Assembly: GCA_964600685.1 (NCBI GenBank)
Contig: CAZRKU010000005.1
Location: forward strand, 1 to 62,191
Reading direction: 5' to 3'
DNA from: TMP-24 sp964600685
GTDB taxonomy: Bacteria > Pseudomonadota > Alphaproteobacteria > Rhodobacterales > Rhodobacteraceae
DNA length: 62,191 nt
Part shown: positions 1 to 9,124 of the stretch, in pieces
How the letters are laid out: the number at the start of each line of letters is the position of its first letter
Numbering within the stretch: position 1 is the stretch's first letter
Position numbers and translations under genes: made by a program
The notes under the pieces: generated by a model
The model's database searches: none
Told to the model about the DNA's origin: nothing
The model's input: the letters and a program-made list of their open reading frames with translations, nothing else

Positions 1-1466
1 GCCGCATCTCCGACCTCCCGGTGGACTTCTCCACCGAAACCAAGGCCCCCTTCATGCGCGGGCCGCGTGACACCGGGAAAGGCGGTGGATTCCTCGGCCA
101 CGGTCAGGATGCCGGGCTGGGCGCCGTAACTCAGCCGGTTCATGTCCTGCAGGAAGCGGATCGCCTCGTAATTCTCGCGCCCGCCGTCCTTGTTCGGCAC
201 CCATTCGCCCGCGGCCCGCGAATAGTCGCGATAGAGCATGGAGGCGACCGCGTCCACGCGCAGCCCGTCGAGATGGAACTCTTCCAGCCAATACAAAGCA
301 TTGGCGGTCAGGTAGTTCAGGACTTCCGCCCGCCCGTAGTTGTAGATCAGCGTGTTCCAGTCCTGATGGAAGCCTTCCTTCGGATCCTGATGTTCGTAAA
401 GCGCGGTCCCGTCGAACCGGCCAAGCCCGTGCGCATCGGTGGGGAAATGGCCCGGCACCCAGTCGAGGATCACCCCGATCCCGGCCTGATGGGCCTGATC
501 GACGAAAAAGGCGAAGTCCTCGGGCGTGCCGTGGCGCACGGTCGGCGCGAAAAGCCCGATCGGCTGATAGCCCCATGACCCGTCGAAGGGAAATTCGGTG
601 ATCGGCAGGAGTTCCAGATGGGTGAAGCCCAGGTCGCGCACATAGGGAACGAGCCGCCCGGCCAGCTCGCGGTAGCTCAGCATCCGGCCATCCTCGTGGC
701 GCTGCCAGCTGCCCAGATGCACCTCGTAGATCGAGAGGGCGGCATCGGTGGCGTGGCGCGCCGCCCGGCCTGCCATCCAGTCCTGATCCTGCCAGTCATG
801 GCGACCGATGGCGCGCACCACCGATCCCGTCGCCGGCGGATGTTCCGCGCCGAAGCCCACCGGATCGGCCTTCAGCGGCTGAAGCCCCTGCTCTGTCAGG
901 ATTTCATATTTGTAGACCGCCCCCTCGCCCACGCCCGGCAGGAAAATCTCCCATACGCCGGTCGGCCCACGGCGGCGCATCATCGCGCGGCGTCCGTCCC
1001 AGCCGTTGAAGTCGCCCACGACCGATACGCGCAGCGCATTCGGCGCCCAGACCGCGAAATGGGTGCCAGACATCCCGTCACGTTCGCCAAGATGCGCGCC
1101 GAGCGCGTCCCACAGCCTGCGGTGGCTGCCTTCGCCCAACAGATATTCGTCGATCTCTCCGAGCACCGGCCCGAACCGATAGGGGTCATCCCAGGACCAG
1201 CGGTGGCCCAGCCCGTCTTCCGCTTCCAGCCGGTAGTCATCGGTGGCGCAGGGCCCGTCGAACAGGTCGGGTGCCTCGGGGTGCTGCTCCAGCGGGTGAC
1301 GGCCCTTTGTCGTCACCGCCCGGACCTGCGCCGCGCCGGGCACCAGCGCCCGCACCCGTCCGGCATGTGGCCCGAGAATCGCAAAGGGATCAGCGTGGCG
1401 TCCAAGGGCAAGGGCGCGGGCTTCCTCCGCCCCGATCAGTCCCGTCGTCTTGACCTTCCTCGCCAC
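1..1466 (-). CDS. glgB: 1,4-alpha-glucan branching enzyme GlgB (C-terminus cut by window edge)
   Basis: The enzyme makes alpha-1,6 branches in cytoplasmic glycogen. The 488 visible residues carry an N-terminal CBM48/isoamylase-N-like region followed by a GH13 catalytic barrel. The catalytic nucleophile lies in GLRVDAVASMLYRDYS (Asp at residue 405) and the acid/base in LTVAEESTAFPG (Glu at residue 458). These residue numbers match those of the E. coli enzyme, which supports the chosen GTG start. The GTG at 1464-1466 is preceded by an AGGGGG Shine-Dalgarno-like stretch. The start is 9 bp downstream of the glgP stop, so the two genes are probably one transcript. The last third of the protein lies beyond position 1. 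Confidence 0.95.
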   Translation of the reverse strand, partial: MARKVKTTGLIGAEEARALALGRHADPFAILGPHAGRVRALVPGAAQVRAVTTKGRHPLEQHPEAPDLFDGPCATDDYRLEAEDGLGHRWSWDDPYRFGPVLGEIDEYLLGEGSHRRLWDALGAHLGERDGMSGTHFAVWAPNALRVSVVGDFNGWDGRRAMMRRRGPTGVWEIFLPGVGEGAVYKYEILTEQGLQPLKADPVGFGAEHPPATGSVVRAIGRHDWQDQDWMAGRAARHATDAALSIYEVHLGSWQRHEDGRMLSYRELAGRLVPYVRDLGFTHLELLPITEFPFDGSWGYQPIGLFAPTVRHGTPEDFAFFVDQAHQAGIGVILDWVPGHFPTDAHGLGRFDGTALYEHQDPKEGFHQDWNTLIYNYGRAEVLNYLTANALYWLEEFHLDGLRVDAVASMLYRDYSRAAGEWVPNKDGGRENYEAIRFLQDMNRLSYGAQPGILTVAEESTAFPGVTRPAHEGGLGFGGEVHREVGDA

Positions 1467-1475
1467 CTTATCCCC

Positions 1476-3884
1476 CTAAAGTGCAGATGAGACGCCCCAG
1501 ATATCCTTCATATAGCCACGGATCGCGCGGTCAGACGAGAAGAACCCCATGCGCGCCACGTTCAGGACGGCCATCCTGTCCCAGCGGTCCGGCTCTTCGG
1601 TCCAGACCCGGGCAACATCGTTCTGCGCGACCTCATAGGCGGCAAAGTCCGACGCCACGAGGAAGTGGTCATGGTTCCACACCCGGTCCACCAGCCCGTG
1701 ATAGCGGTCGGGCTGGGTCGGACTGAACCGCCCTTCGGCGAGCATCTGCAGGACATCGCGCAGGTTCTGGCTCGCTTCGATCGCATGGCGGGCGTGCAGG
1801 ACGTTCTTGCGCCGCTCCACCACCTCCTCCGCCGTCAGGCCAAAGAGGAAGAAGTTCTCCGCCCCCACCTGCTCGCGGATTTCGACATTCGCGCCGTCGA
1901 GCGTGCCGATGGTCAGGGCGCCGTTCAGCGCGAACTTCATGTTGCCGGTGCCCGACGCTTCCATGCCCGCCGTCGAGATCTGTTCGGACAGGTCCGCCGC
2001 CGGGATCAGCCGTTCGGCCATCGAGACATTGTAGTTCGCCGGATAGACGACCCGCAGCAGGCCGCGCACTTCAGGGTCATTATTAACGACGGTCGCCACA
2101 TCATTGATCAGATGGACGATTTCCTTGGCGACCGCGTAACCCGGCGCGGATTTGCCGGCGAAGATCTTCACGCGCGGGGCAAAGGCGCGGTCGGGGTTCC
2201 GGCGGATCTGATGCCAGAGCGCGACCGTTTGCAGCACATTCAGAAGCTGGCGCTTGTATTCGTGCATGCGCTTGACCTGCACGTCGAAAATCGCGCCGGG
2301 GTCGAGCGTGATGCCGCAGCTCTGGCCCAGCCAGTTCGCCACAGCGACCTTGTTGGCCCGTTTGACGGCGCGGAATTCGGCGCGGAAGGCGGGATCGTCG
2401 GCCGCGGGTTCGAGCGCCCGAAGCCGGTCGAGGTCCGCCTCCCACCCGGTGCCGATCCGGCGCGTGATCAGTGCCGACAGGCCTGGGTTCGCCAGCTTCA
2501 GCCAGCGGCGCGGCGTGACGCCGTTGGTCTGGTTGACGATCCGGTCGGGGTGCAGGGCGCTCAGTTCGGGAAACAGCGTCCTTTTCACCAGGTCGGTGTG
2601 CAGCGCCGCGACCCCGTTGACCCTGTGCGACATGACGAAGGCCAGGTTGCCCATCTGCACTTCGTTGCCGCTGACGAGCGCGCTGGCCGTCGACCGTGTG
2701 GGATGGGCCGATGAATGCCAGGCGTCAATCTCTTCGATGATCTGCATGTGGCGCGGCAGCACATTGCCCATCAGCCAGGTCGACCAGCGCTCCAGCGCCT
2801 CGGGCAGCAGCGTGTGGTTGGTGTAGCCGAGTGTCGCCAGCGCGATGGGCGCGGCCTGATCGAACGGCAGGCCATGCTCATCGACCAGCATGCGGATCAG
2901 CTCCGGCCCGGCGATCGCCGGGTGGGTGTCGTTCATCTGGATCGCGACCCGGCTGGGCAACGCCGACAGATCGGAGTGGTTGTTCAGGAACCGCCGCATG
3001 ATGTCCTGAAGTGCTGCCGAGGTCAGGAAATATTCCTGCTTCAGCCGCAGCTCCTTGCCCGCCATCGTGGTATCATCCGGGTAAAGCACGCGGCTCAGCG
3101 TGCGCGCCAGCGCCTCGGGTTCGGCGGCGGCAGCGAAATCACCGCGGTTGAAGCGCGCCAGATCGAACAGCGTCGTGGGTTTCGCCCCCCAGAGGCGCAG
3201 AGTATTGGCCCAACGCCCCTGCCAGCCCACCACCGGCATGTCATGGGCCGACGCGATGACCGTTTCCGACGGCGCCCAGCGCTTGCGACCGCCCTCGGTC
3301 ACGACCTCGCCCTTGAAGCCCACGGTATAGGCGGCCTCGGGCCGATCGAATTCCCAGGGATTGCGGGTGGTCAGCCAGTCCTCGGCGGCTTCGACCTGCT
3401 GGCCCGCCTCGAACCGCTGGCGGAACAGGCCGTGTTCATAGCGAATGCCGTAGCCATAGGCCGGGCACCCGATCGTGGACATGCTTTCGATGTAGCAGGC
3501 CGCCAGCCGCCCCAGCCCGCCGTTGCCCAGTGCCGCGTCCGGCTCCTCGGAAGCAATGTCGTCGAGCGACAGGCCCATCTCGCCCGCCACCGCCGACAGA
3601 TCGTCCCACAGGCCGATGTTGATCGCCGCGTCCTTCAGGATGCGCCCGATCAGGAATTCCATCGACAGGTAATAGACCCGCTTGCGGTCTTCGGCCCAGG
3701 TGCGCCGGGTCGCGGCAAACCACGGCTCCACGATCCGGTCACGCAGCGTGAAAGAGATCGCCATGCGCCAGTCGTAGGCCGAGGCATGATCGGGATCCTT
3801 GCCTAGCGTGAAGGTCAGGTGGCGCAGAATATCGCCGCGCAAAGTGGCACGCGTGGTGGCGTGACTGTCCTGTTTCTGCATCAT
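1476..3884 (-). CDS. glgP: Glycogen/starch phosphorylase GlgP
   Basis: This GT35 phosphorylase releases glucose-1-phosphate from glycogen or maltodextrin in the cytoplasm. From the start used here it has 802 residues, close to the family size of about 800-840. The pyridoxal-phosphate region near the C-terminus is clear (EASGTGNMKFALNGALTIGT, with the PLP lysine in NMKFALNG). The N-terminal part has the family motif RVYYLSMEFLIGR. The frame stays open upstream to 3977, but those residues do not look like GlgP and would cover operator-like palindromes, so I prefer the ATG at 3882-3884 (a second ATG follows directly). The Shine-Dalgarno is weak. It is the first gene of a glgP-glgB unit, with glgB starting 9 bp after the stop. 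Confidence 0.95.
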   Translation of the reverse strand: MMQKQDSHATTRATLRGDILRHLTFTLGKDPDHASAYDWRMAISFTLRDRIVEPWFAATRRTWAEDRKRVYYLSMEFLIGRILKDAAINIGLWDDLSAVAGEMGLSLDDIASEEPDAALGNGGLGRLAACYIESMSTIGCPAYGYGIRYEHGLFRQRFEAGQQVEAAEDWLTTRNPWEFDRPEAAYTVGFKGEVVTEGGRKRWAPSETVIASAHDMPVVGWQGRWANTLRLWGAKPTTLFDLARFNRGDFAAAAEPEALARTLSRVLYPDDTTMAGKELRLKQEYFLTSAALQDIMRRFLNNHSDLSALPSRVAIQMNDTHPAIAGPELIRMLVDEHGLPFDQAAPIALATLGYTNHTLLPEALERWSTWLMGNVLPRHMQIIEEIDAWHSSAHPTRSTASALVSGNEVQMGNLAFVMSHRVNGVAALHTDLVKRTLFPELSALHPDRIVNQTNGVTPRRWLKLANPGLSALITRRIGTGWEADLDRLRALEPAADDPAFRAEFRAVKRANKVAVANWLGQSCGITLDPGAIFDVQVKRMHEYKRQLLNVLQTVALWHQIRRNPDRAFAPRVKIFAGKSAPGYAVAKEIVHLINDVATVVNNDPEVRGLLRVVYPANYNVSMAERLIPAADLSEQISTAGMEASGTGNMKFALNGALTIGTLDGANVEIREQVGAENFFLFGLTAEEVVERRKNVLHARHAIEASQNLRDVLQMLAEGRFSPTQPDRYHGLVDRVWNHDHFLVASDFAAYEVAQNDVARVWTEEPDRWDRMAVLNVARMGFFSSDRAIRGYMKDIWGVSSAL

Positions 3885-3958
3885 GCTGATCAACGCTCGT
3901 CCGGCAGAGTTTCCCTCTCTGTCTGACTTGCGCAGAAAACCCGCCGGGTCAAGCTTTT

Positions 3959-3970
3959 CAAAGCGCTTTG
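3959..3970. promoter_or_regulatory. LacI-family operator-like palindrome upstream of glgP
   Basis: CAAAGCGCTTTG is a perfect 12-bp palindrome with a CG centre. This is the usual shape of operators for LacI-family sugar regulators, including alpha-glucoside regulators of alphaproteobacteria that recognise AAAGCGCTTT-like cores. It lies 75 bp upstream of the proposed glgP start. No regulator gene is in the window, so the assignment is by motif only. Confidence 0.5.
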
Positions 3971-3992
3971 GGGTCAATCGTGCACAGAATCC

Positions 3993-4004
3993 GTTATCGC
4001 TAAC
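3993..4004. promoter_or_regulatory. Second LacI-type operator-like site upstream of glgP
   Basis: GTTATCGCTAAC is a near-palindrome with a CG centre and one mismatched pair. It resembles the TTAnCGnTAA class of LacI-family operators and lies 22 bp beyond the perfect palindrome at 3959-3970. The pair sits in the only intergenic space available for a glgP promoter. Confidence 0.4.
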
Positions 4005-4061
4005 AGATTTGAGGGGGCAGAGATTGCACCGAAGCCGCAGCCACCATGCCGCCGGACCTAG

Positions 4062-4751
4062 CTAGCCAAGCGCGTAACCCGCGCCACGGACCGTGCGCAG
4101 CGGATCTTCGCCGCCATGCGCGCAAAGCGCCTTGCGCAGCCGCCCGACATGGACGTCCACCGTCCTCGTGTCGACGTAGATGTCGCGTCCCCAGACCCGG
4201 TCCAGAAGCTGCTCGCGGCTCCAGACCCGGCCGGGCTTTTCCAGAAACGTGGTCAGCAGCCGGAATTCCGTCGGCCCCAGCTTCAGCAGCAGCCCGCCCC
4301 GATGCACCCGGTGGGTGGTCGCGTCCAGAACGATGTCGTCAAATTCCAGAACCTCGCCCTGGCTTGCCGGCCGGGTGCGGCGCAACTGGGTGCGCACCCG
4401 CGCCATCAGTTCGGCCACGGAATAGGGTTTGACCACATAGTCATCCGCGCCGGTCTCCAGCCCGCGCACCAGGTCGACCTCCTCCGACCGGGCCGAAAGC
4501 ATGATGATCGGCACGCCCCTGGTCTCGGCCCTCGACTTCAGCCGCCGGCAGACCTCGATCCCCGAGACGTTGGGCAACATCCAGTCCAAGACGATCAGAT
4601 CGGGCGTTTCCTCGGCGACCATCAGAAGCGCCTCTTCGCCATTGTCGGCCTGTGCCACGCGGAAGCCCTGCGCTTCGAGGTTATAGGCCAGGACCTCGCG
4701 CTGCGCGGGTTCATCCTCGACCACCAGCACCGATGGGGTGGAGTGGTTCAT
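4062..4751 (-). CDS. phoB: Phosphate regulon response regulator PhoB
   Basis: This is an OmpR/PhoB-type response regulator of 229 residues that activates Pho promoters when phosphorylated by PhoR. The receiver domain (about residues 6-120) has the acidic pair VVEDEP, the phospho-acceptor Asp in IVLDWMLPNVSG, and the conserved Lys in YVVKPYS. The C-terminal winged helix (about 135-229) shows TEFRLLTTFLEKPGRVWSRE and RTVDVHVGRLRKAL. It is the last gene of the phosphate operon and starts 2 bp after the phoU stop. A Pho box in front of pstS suggests the operon is autoregulated. Confidence 0.97.
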   Translation of the reverse strand: MNHSTPSVLVVEDEPAQREVLAYNLEAQGFRVAQADNGEEALLMVAEETPDLIVLDWMLPNVSGIEVCRRLKSRAETRGVPIIMLSARSEEVDLVRGLETGADDYVVKPYSVAELMARVRTQLRRTRPASQGEVLEFDDIVLDATTHRVHRGGLLLKLGPTEFRLLTTFLEKPGRVWSREQLLDRVWGRDIYVDTRTVDVHVGRLRKALCAHGGEDPLRTVRGAGYALG

Positions 4752-4753
4752 CG

Positions 4754-5479
4754 TCAGTGCCCTTTGCCAACCGCCAGATCGGCGACATTTTCGGCCTTGG
4801 GCCGCGGATCGTCGGGCAACTCGCCGGTGATCAGATAGACCACCTGCTCGGCAATGGCCGTCGCATGATCGCCCATCCGTTCGGTGTTCTTGGCGATGAA
4901 ATGCAGATGCATGCAGGCGGTGATGTTGCGCGGGTCTTCCATCATGTGGGTCAGAAACTCGCGGAAGAGCGCGTTATACATTTGGTCGATTTCGCGGTCG
5001 CGGGCGCGGACATCCTGCGCGAGGTCAAGATGACGGCCCGCATAGGCATCAAGCGCGTCCGACAGCAGGTCCGTCACCGCCTTGGCCATCCGCCGCAGGG
5101 ATGCGCCGGAGCCGGCGACCGTGCCCTGGGGACCGAGCTGGGCCAGCGCCTGGGTGCGCTTGGCCATGTTCTTGGCATAGTCGCCCACCCGCTCGAGGCT
5201 GGTGGCGATCTTCATCACCGACAGGACCAGCCGCAGGTCGGAGGCGGTGGGTGCCCTCAGCGCGATCACCCGCGCGGCTTCCTCGTTGATCTTCAGTTCC
5301 AGCGCGTCGATGGCCTTGTCATTCTGGCGGACCTGCTCGGCCAGTTCCTCGTTGCGGCCTTCCAGCGCGCGGGCGGCCTCGAGGATCGCGGTTTCGACCA
5401 TGCCGCCCATCTTCATCACCAGCGCCTGGATCGCCTCCAGATCGCGGTCGAAGGCGCGGGCAATATGCTGTTCTGACAT
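4754..5479 (-). CDS. phoU: Phosphate signalling regulator PhoU
   Basis: PhoU is a cytoplasmic helical protein that connects the PstSCAB transporter to PhoR and limits phosphate uptake. This 241-residue protein has the usual two PhoU repeats (about residues 17-105 and 120-205), with typical segments such as ALELKINEEAARVIALRAP and MGDHATAIAEQVVYL. The ATG at 5479 has AGGAGG just upstream. The frame extends further upstream but overlaps pstB and does not look like PhoU. It sits 10 bp after the pstB stop. Confidence 0.96.
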   Translation of the reverse strand: MSEQHIARAFDRDLEAIQALVMKMGGMVETAILEAARALEGRNEELAEQVRQNDKAIDALELKINEEAARVIALRAPTASDLRLVLSVMKIATSLERVGDYAKNMAKRTQALAQLGPQGTVAGSGASLRRMAKAVTDLLSDALDAYAGRHLDLAQDVRARDREIDQMYNALFREFLTHMMEDPRNITACMHLHFIAKNTERMGDHATAIAEQVVYLITGELPDDPRPKAENVADLAVGKGH

Positions 5480-5489
5480 TCGGTCCTCC

Positions 5490-6284
5490 TCAGCCGATCC
5501 GGCCGGTGATGTAGCTTTCGGTGCGCGGGTCGCGCGGATTGGTGAAGATCTGCGTCGTCTCACCGTATTCGACAAGGTTGCCCAGATGGAAGAAGGCGGT
5601 GCGCTGACTGACCCGCGCGGCCTGTTGCATCGAGTGGGTGACGATCACCACCGAGAAATTCTCGCGCAGTTCGTCAATCAGCTCCTCGACCTGCGCCGTC
5701 GCGATCGGATCAAGCGCCGAACAGGGCTCGTCCATCAGCAAGACCTCGGGGCTGGTCGCGATGGCGCGCGCGATGCACAGGCGCTGCTGCTGGCCACCCG
5801 ACAGGCCGGTGCCCGGCGACAGCAGCCGGTCCTTGACCTCGTTCCAGAGAGCGGCCTTGCGCAGGCAGGCTTCAACGACTTCATCGAGTTCCGCCTTGTT
5901 GCGGACCAGACCGTGAATTTTCGGCCCGTAGGCCACGTTGTCGTAGATCGACTTCGGGAAGGGGTTCGGCTTCTGGAACACCATGCCGACCTTGGCGCGC
6001 AGCTGCACCGGATCGACACGGGGGTCGTAGATATCCTCGCCTTCCAGCGTGATCGTGCCTTCGACGCGGCAGGTGGCGATCGTGTCGTTCATCCGGTTCA
6101 GGCAGCGCAGGAAAGTGGACTTGCCACAACCCGACGGGCCGATGAAGGCCGTTACCGTCTTGTCGAGGATATCGACATCGACATCCTTGATCGCATGGTT
6201 GGTGCCGTAGAACACCTGCGCCTTGCGGGCTTCGATCTTGACCGTTTTCGCGTCCACGGCTTGCTCCGTTCTGAGATCTTTCAT
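5490..6284 (-). CDS. pstB: Phosphate ABC transporter ATPase PstB
   Basis: PstB powers high-affinity phosphate import at the inner membrane with PstCA. The 264 residues contain Walker A (GPSGCGKST), the ABC signature (LSGGQQQR), Walker B (EVLLMDEP followed by CSALDP) and the switch His in IVTHSMQQA. The PstB-specific stretch FLRCLNRMNDTI follows Walker A. The gene starts 9 bp after the pstA stop in the pstSCAB-phoU-phoB order. Confidence 0.98.
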   Translation of the reverse strand: MKDLRTEQAVDAKTVKIEARKAQVFYGTNHAIKDVDVDILDKTVTAFIGPSGCGKSTFLRCLNRMNDTIATCRVEGTITLEGEDIYDPRVDPVQLRAKVGMVFQKPNPFPKSIYDNVAYGPKIHGLVRNKAELDEVVEACLRKAALWNEVKDRLLSPGTGLSGGQQQRLCIARAIATSPEVLLMDEPCSALDPIATAQVEELIDELRENFSVVIVTHSMQQAARVSQRTAFFHLGNLVEYGETTQIFTNPRDPRTESYITGRIG

Positions 6285-6293
6285 GGCTCCACC

Positions 6294-7598
6294 TTACCAG
6301 CGTCGCTCGAATTTGCGGCGCAGATAGATCGCGACCGCGTTCATGATGATGAGGAAGACAAGAAGCGCGATGATCGCCCCCGAGGCCCGTTCGACAAAGC
6401 CCGGGTCGCCACGCTGCGTCCAGTTATAGACCTGCACCGGCAGGGCGGCGGCCGGATCAGAGAGGCCACCGGGAAAGTCGCGCACGAAGGCCACCATGCC
6501 GATCAGAAGAAGCGGCGCGGTTTCGCCCAGGGCCTGCGCCAGCCCGATGATCATGCCGGTCAGGATGCCGGGCATGGCGAGCGGCAGGACGTGGTGGAAC
6601 ACGGTCTGCAGGCCCGAGGCCCCTACCCCCAGCGCCGCATCGCGGATCGAGGGTGGCACCGCCTTCAGGGCCGCGCGCGTCGGGATGATGATGCGCGGCA
6701 GCGTCATCAGCGTCAGGACGAGGCCGCCGACGATCGGTGTCGATTGCGGCAGGCCCGCGAAGTTGATGAAGATCGCGAGGCCGAGGATCCCGTAGACGAT
6801 CGACGGCACGGCGGCGAGGTTGGAAATGTTCACCTCGATCAGGTCGGTCCAGCGGTTCTTCGGCGCGAATTCCTCAAGATAGACCGAAGCCGCAACCCCG
6901 ATCGGCAGGGACAGCACCAGCACCACCGCCATCATCATCATCGACCCGAGGATCGCGACACCCAGCCCGGCGGCCTCCGGCCGTTTGTCGGACGCATCGG
7001 GCATGGTGAAGAAGCCGCTGTTGAACCGCGTCTCCAGAAGGCCCGCGTCCTTCAGCCGTTCGGCAAGCTGAAGCTGCTCGGGCGAGGTGTTCTTGTCCTT
7101 CGCGGCATTTTCCAGCGTCACGCGGCCTTTGAAGTACCCGTCGATCCGGCCGTTCGCCAGGGCGCGGAAGGTGATCGTCTGGCCGATCTGCGCCGGGTCG
7201 GCCAGGACCTGATCGCGCAGGGTTGCCGCCGATTCCTCGGACAGCAGCTTGGCCAGGTCCTTGGGCCTGATGGCCCCGGCGTCGATCCCTCTGGCGGCAA
7301 TTTCCGCTTCCAGCGCCCTGGCCAGAAGCTTGCCGTAACCGACCGTCGTGACCTTGGCCATCATCGCCGGATCGCGGGCGCCGGACTTGTCCAGCACACC
7401 CTCCTCCAGCGTCACCGGGAAGGTCACGAAGGTCTGGCGCAGCGCGGGCAACCCGGCGGAAAAGATCGAGAACAGGAGCCAGACCAGCGCCAGCAGCGCC
7501 AGAACGATGGCCGCCAGCCCCAGCCGGCGAAACCGGGCCTCGGTCGTGTTGCGGCGCCTGGTGCGCGCGTCCTGGACGAAAAGCGAGGCGCGGGTCAT
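6294..7598 (-). CDS. pstA: Phosphate ABC transporter permease PstA (long form)
   Basis: PstA is one of two inner-membrane permease subunits of the phosphate transporter. At 434 residues it is much longer than the roughly 300-residue E. coli form. The extra part is an N-terminal region with one membrane segment (about residues 26-50) and a soluble loop, as known for many alphaproteobacterial PstA proteins (DUF3333 type). The C-terminal half is a BPD_transp_1 domain with the coupling motif region ALGVGASGLQTVFHHVLP and LPLAMPGILTGMIIGLAQAL. The ATG overlaps the pstC stop by 4 bp. Confidence 0.96.
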   Translation of the reverse strand: MTRASLFVQDARTRRRNTTEARFRRLGLAAIVLALLALVWLLFSIFSAGLPALRQTFVTFPVTLEEGVLDKSGARDPAMMAKVTTVGYGKLLARALEAEIAARGIDAGAIRPKDLAKLLSEESAATLRDQVLADPAQIGQTITFRALANGRIDGYFKGRVTLENAAKDKNTSPEQLQLAERLKDAGLLETRFNSGFFTMPDASDKRPEAAGLGVAILGSMMMMAVVLVLSLPIGVAASVYLEEFAPKNRWTDLIEVNISNLAAVPSIVYGILGLAIFINFAGLPQSTPIVGGLVLTLMTLPRIIIPTRAALKAVPPSIRDAALGVGASGLQTVFHHVLPLAMPGILTGMIIGLAQALGETAPLLLIGMVAFVRDFPGGLSDPAAALPVQVYNWTQRGDPGFVERASGAIIALLVFLIIMNAVAIYLRRKFERRW

Positions 7599-9043
7599 TC
7601 ATATTGCTCCCGGTATTTGCGCACGATGATCAGCGCGACGATGTTGAGCGCGAGCGTGATCAGGAACAGCGTAAGGCCAAGCGCAAACGCCACCAGCGTC
7701 TCGGGGCTGGCGAATTCCGTGTCGCCGGTCAGCTGGCTGACGATCTTCACGGTCACGGTCGTCATCGCCTCGAACGGGTTGAGCGACAGTTTCGCCGCCG
7801 CCCCCGCGCCCATCACCACGATCATCGTCTCGCCGATCGCCCGGCTGGCGGCCAGAAGGACGGCGCCGACAATGCCGGGAAGGGCGGCGGGCAGCACCAC
7901 CTGCCGCACGGTTTCCGAATGCGTGGCGCCAAGACCAAGCGAGCCATCGCGCAGCGACTGCGGCACCGCGTTGATGATGTCATCGGAGAGCGAGGAGACG
8001 AAGGGGATGACCATGATCCCCATCACGATCCCCGCCGTCATCACCGAGGACGAACTGTCGCCCAGCCCCATCGGCTGCGCGATCCAGTCGCGCAACAGCG
8101 GCCCGACGGTGATCAGCGCGAAAAGGCCGTAGACGATGGTGGGGATGCCGGCGAGGATTTCGATGGCGGGCTTGGCCCAGGCGCGCATCCGCGGGCTGGC
8201 ATATTCGGCCAGATAGATGGCGGACATCAGGCCGACCGGCACCGCCACGCTCAGGGCGATCAGCGACACATAGAAGGTGCCCCAGATCAGCGGCCAGATC
8301 CCGAGATCGGAGCCGCCGCGGAACTGCGGATCCCAGGTCAGCGAAAAGAAGAAGTCCCTGGCCGGATAAAGCCGGAAGAAATGTCCGGTCTGCACCACGA
8401 GCGATGCAAAGATGCCGACGGTGGTCAGGACGGCGACCAGCGACGCGCCAACCAGCAGCCACATGGTGAAAGCCTCGGTCGCGTTGCGGGCGCGAAACTC
8501 GGGCCGGATGCGGGTCAGCCCGTATCCCAGCCCGACCAGCGCCACCGCGAGCGCCGCGGCCGCCATCGCCGTGCGCGACCGCGCCTGCTTTTCCCTGAGC
8601 GCGCCAACCGCGGCAAGGGCCGACGGGCCGGGCAGGTTTTCCAGCGCGACGCCCGCGTCGTTCAGCGCGGCTTTCAGCGTGGCAGGAGCGGCGAGGAGTG
8701 CCCCGGGGTCGCCGCCCTGCGCCGCGATCAGGTCGAGGCCGGCGGCGATGCGGCGCACATCGGCCATCACCAGCGACCGGGACGAGCCTTCCGGCACGTC
8801 CTGCGCCAGGATCAGCGCCCCGGCCTGGCGGTCAACCACGAGGGGCTGCACGAGCAGCCAGAAAACGATCAGCAAAAAGGCCGGAACCGCCGCCAGGAGG
8901 GCGGCAAAGCGGCCGTAGAAGGTGGGAAGGGAATGAAGCTTGCGGCTGTCGCCGCCGACGCTGGCCAGTGCGCGGCTGCGCCCGACGACCATCCCGGCAA
9001 GCGCGAGGACAAGAAGCAGCAGGCTGAGCTGGCCGGTGGTCAT
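7595..9043 (-). CDS. pstC: Phosphate ABC transporter permease PstC (long form)
   Basis: PstC is the second permease subunit of the phosphate importer. The 482-residue protein has an N-terminal extension of about 180 residues with two or three membrane segments, a form common in alphaproteobacteria. A BPD_transp_1 permease domain follows, with the EAA-type loop SLRDGSLGLGATHSETVRQV and VVLPAALPGIVGAVLLAASRAIGETM split across the coupling helix. It starts 81 bp after the pstS stop, and a stem-loop lies in that gap. It overlaps pstA by 4 bp. Confidence 0.96.
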   Translation of the reverse strand: MTTGQLSLLLLVLALAGMVVGRSRALASVGGDSRKLHSLPTFYGRFAALLAAVPAFLLIVFWLLVQPLVVDRQAGALILAQDVPEGSSRSLVMADVRRIAAGLDLIAAQGGDPGALLAAPATLKAALNDAGVALENLPGPSALAAVGALREKQARSRTAMAAAALAVALVGLGYGLTRIRPEFRARNATEAFTMWLLVGASLVAVLTTVGIFASLVVQTGHFFRLYPARDFFFSLTWDPQFRGGSDLGIWPLIWGTFYVSLIALSVAVPVGLMSAIYLAEYASPRMRAWAKPAIEILAGIPTIVYGLFALITVGPLLRDWIAQPMGLGDSSSSVMTAGIVMGIMVIPFVSSLSDDIINAVPQSLRDGSLGLGATHSETVRQVVLPAALPGIVGAVLLAASRAIGETMIVVMGAGAAAKLSLNPFEAMTTVTVKIVSQLTGDTEFASPETLVAFALGLTLFLITLALNIVALIIVRKYREQYE

Positions 9044-9085
9044 GGGGGATATTCCCTGCGGATAAGTCTGATAGGAGCGGCAGAT

Positions 9086-9116
9086 GGGGATGCGCGCCCG
9101 AAAGGACGCGCACCCC
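9086..9116 (-). terminator. Stem-loop between pstS and pstC
   Basis: Read on the minus strand, GGGGTGCGCGTCC and GGGCGCGCATCCCC pair around a four-base TTTC loop, with one bulged A. No T-run follows. It is more likely an mRNA-stabilising or partial attenuating hairpin that keeps binding-protein mRNA more abundant than permease mRNA than a full terminator. Confidence 0.55.
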
Positions 9117-9124
9117 TGTCGATC

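Noticed and set aside
3885..3977. Thirty-one-residue N-terminal extension of GlgP
   Set aside because: The extension is not GlgP-like and would place a perfect operator palindrome inside the coding sequence; the ATG at 3884 gives the normal family N-terminus.
5202..8132. Very long plus-strand open frame antisense to the phoU-pstBA-pstC genes
   Set aside because: It is the complement of well-supported Pst genes; its His/Arg/Gln-rich translation is typical of antisense frames in GC-rich DNA.
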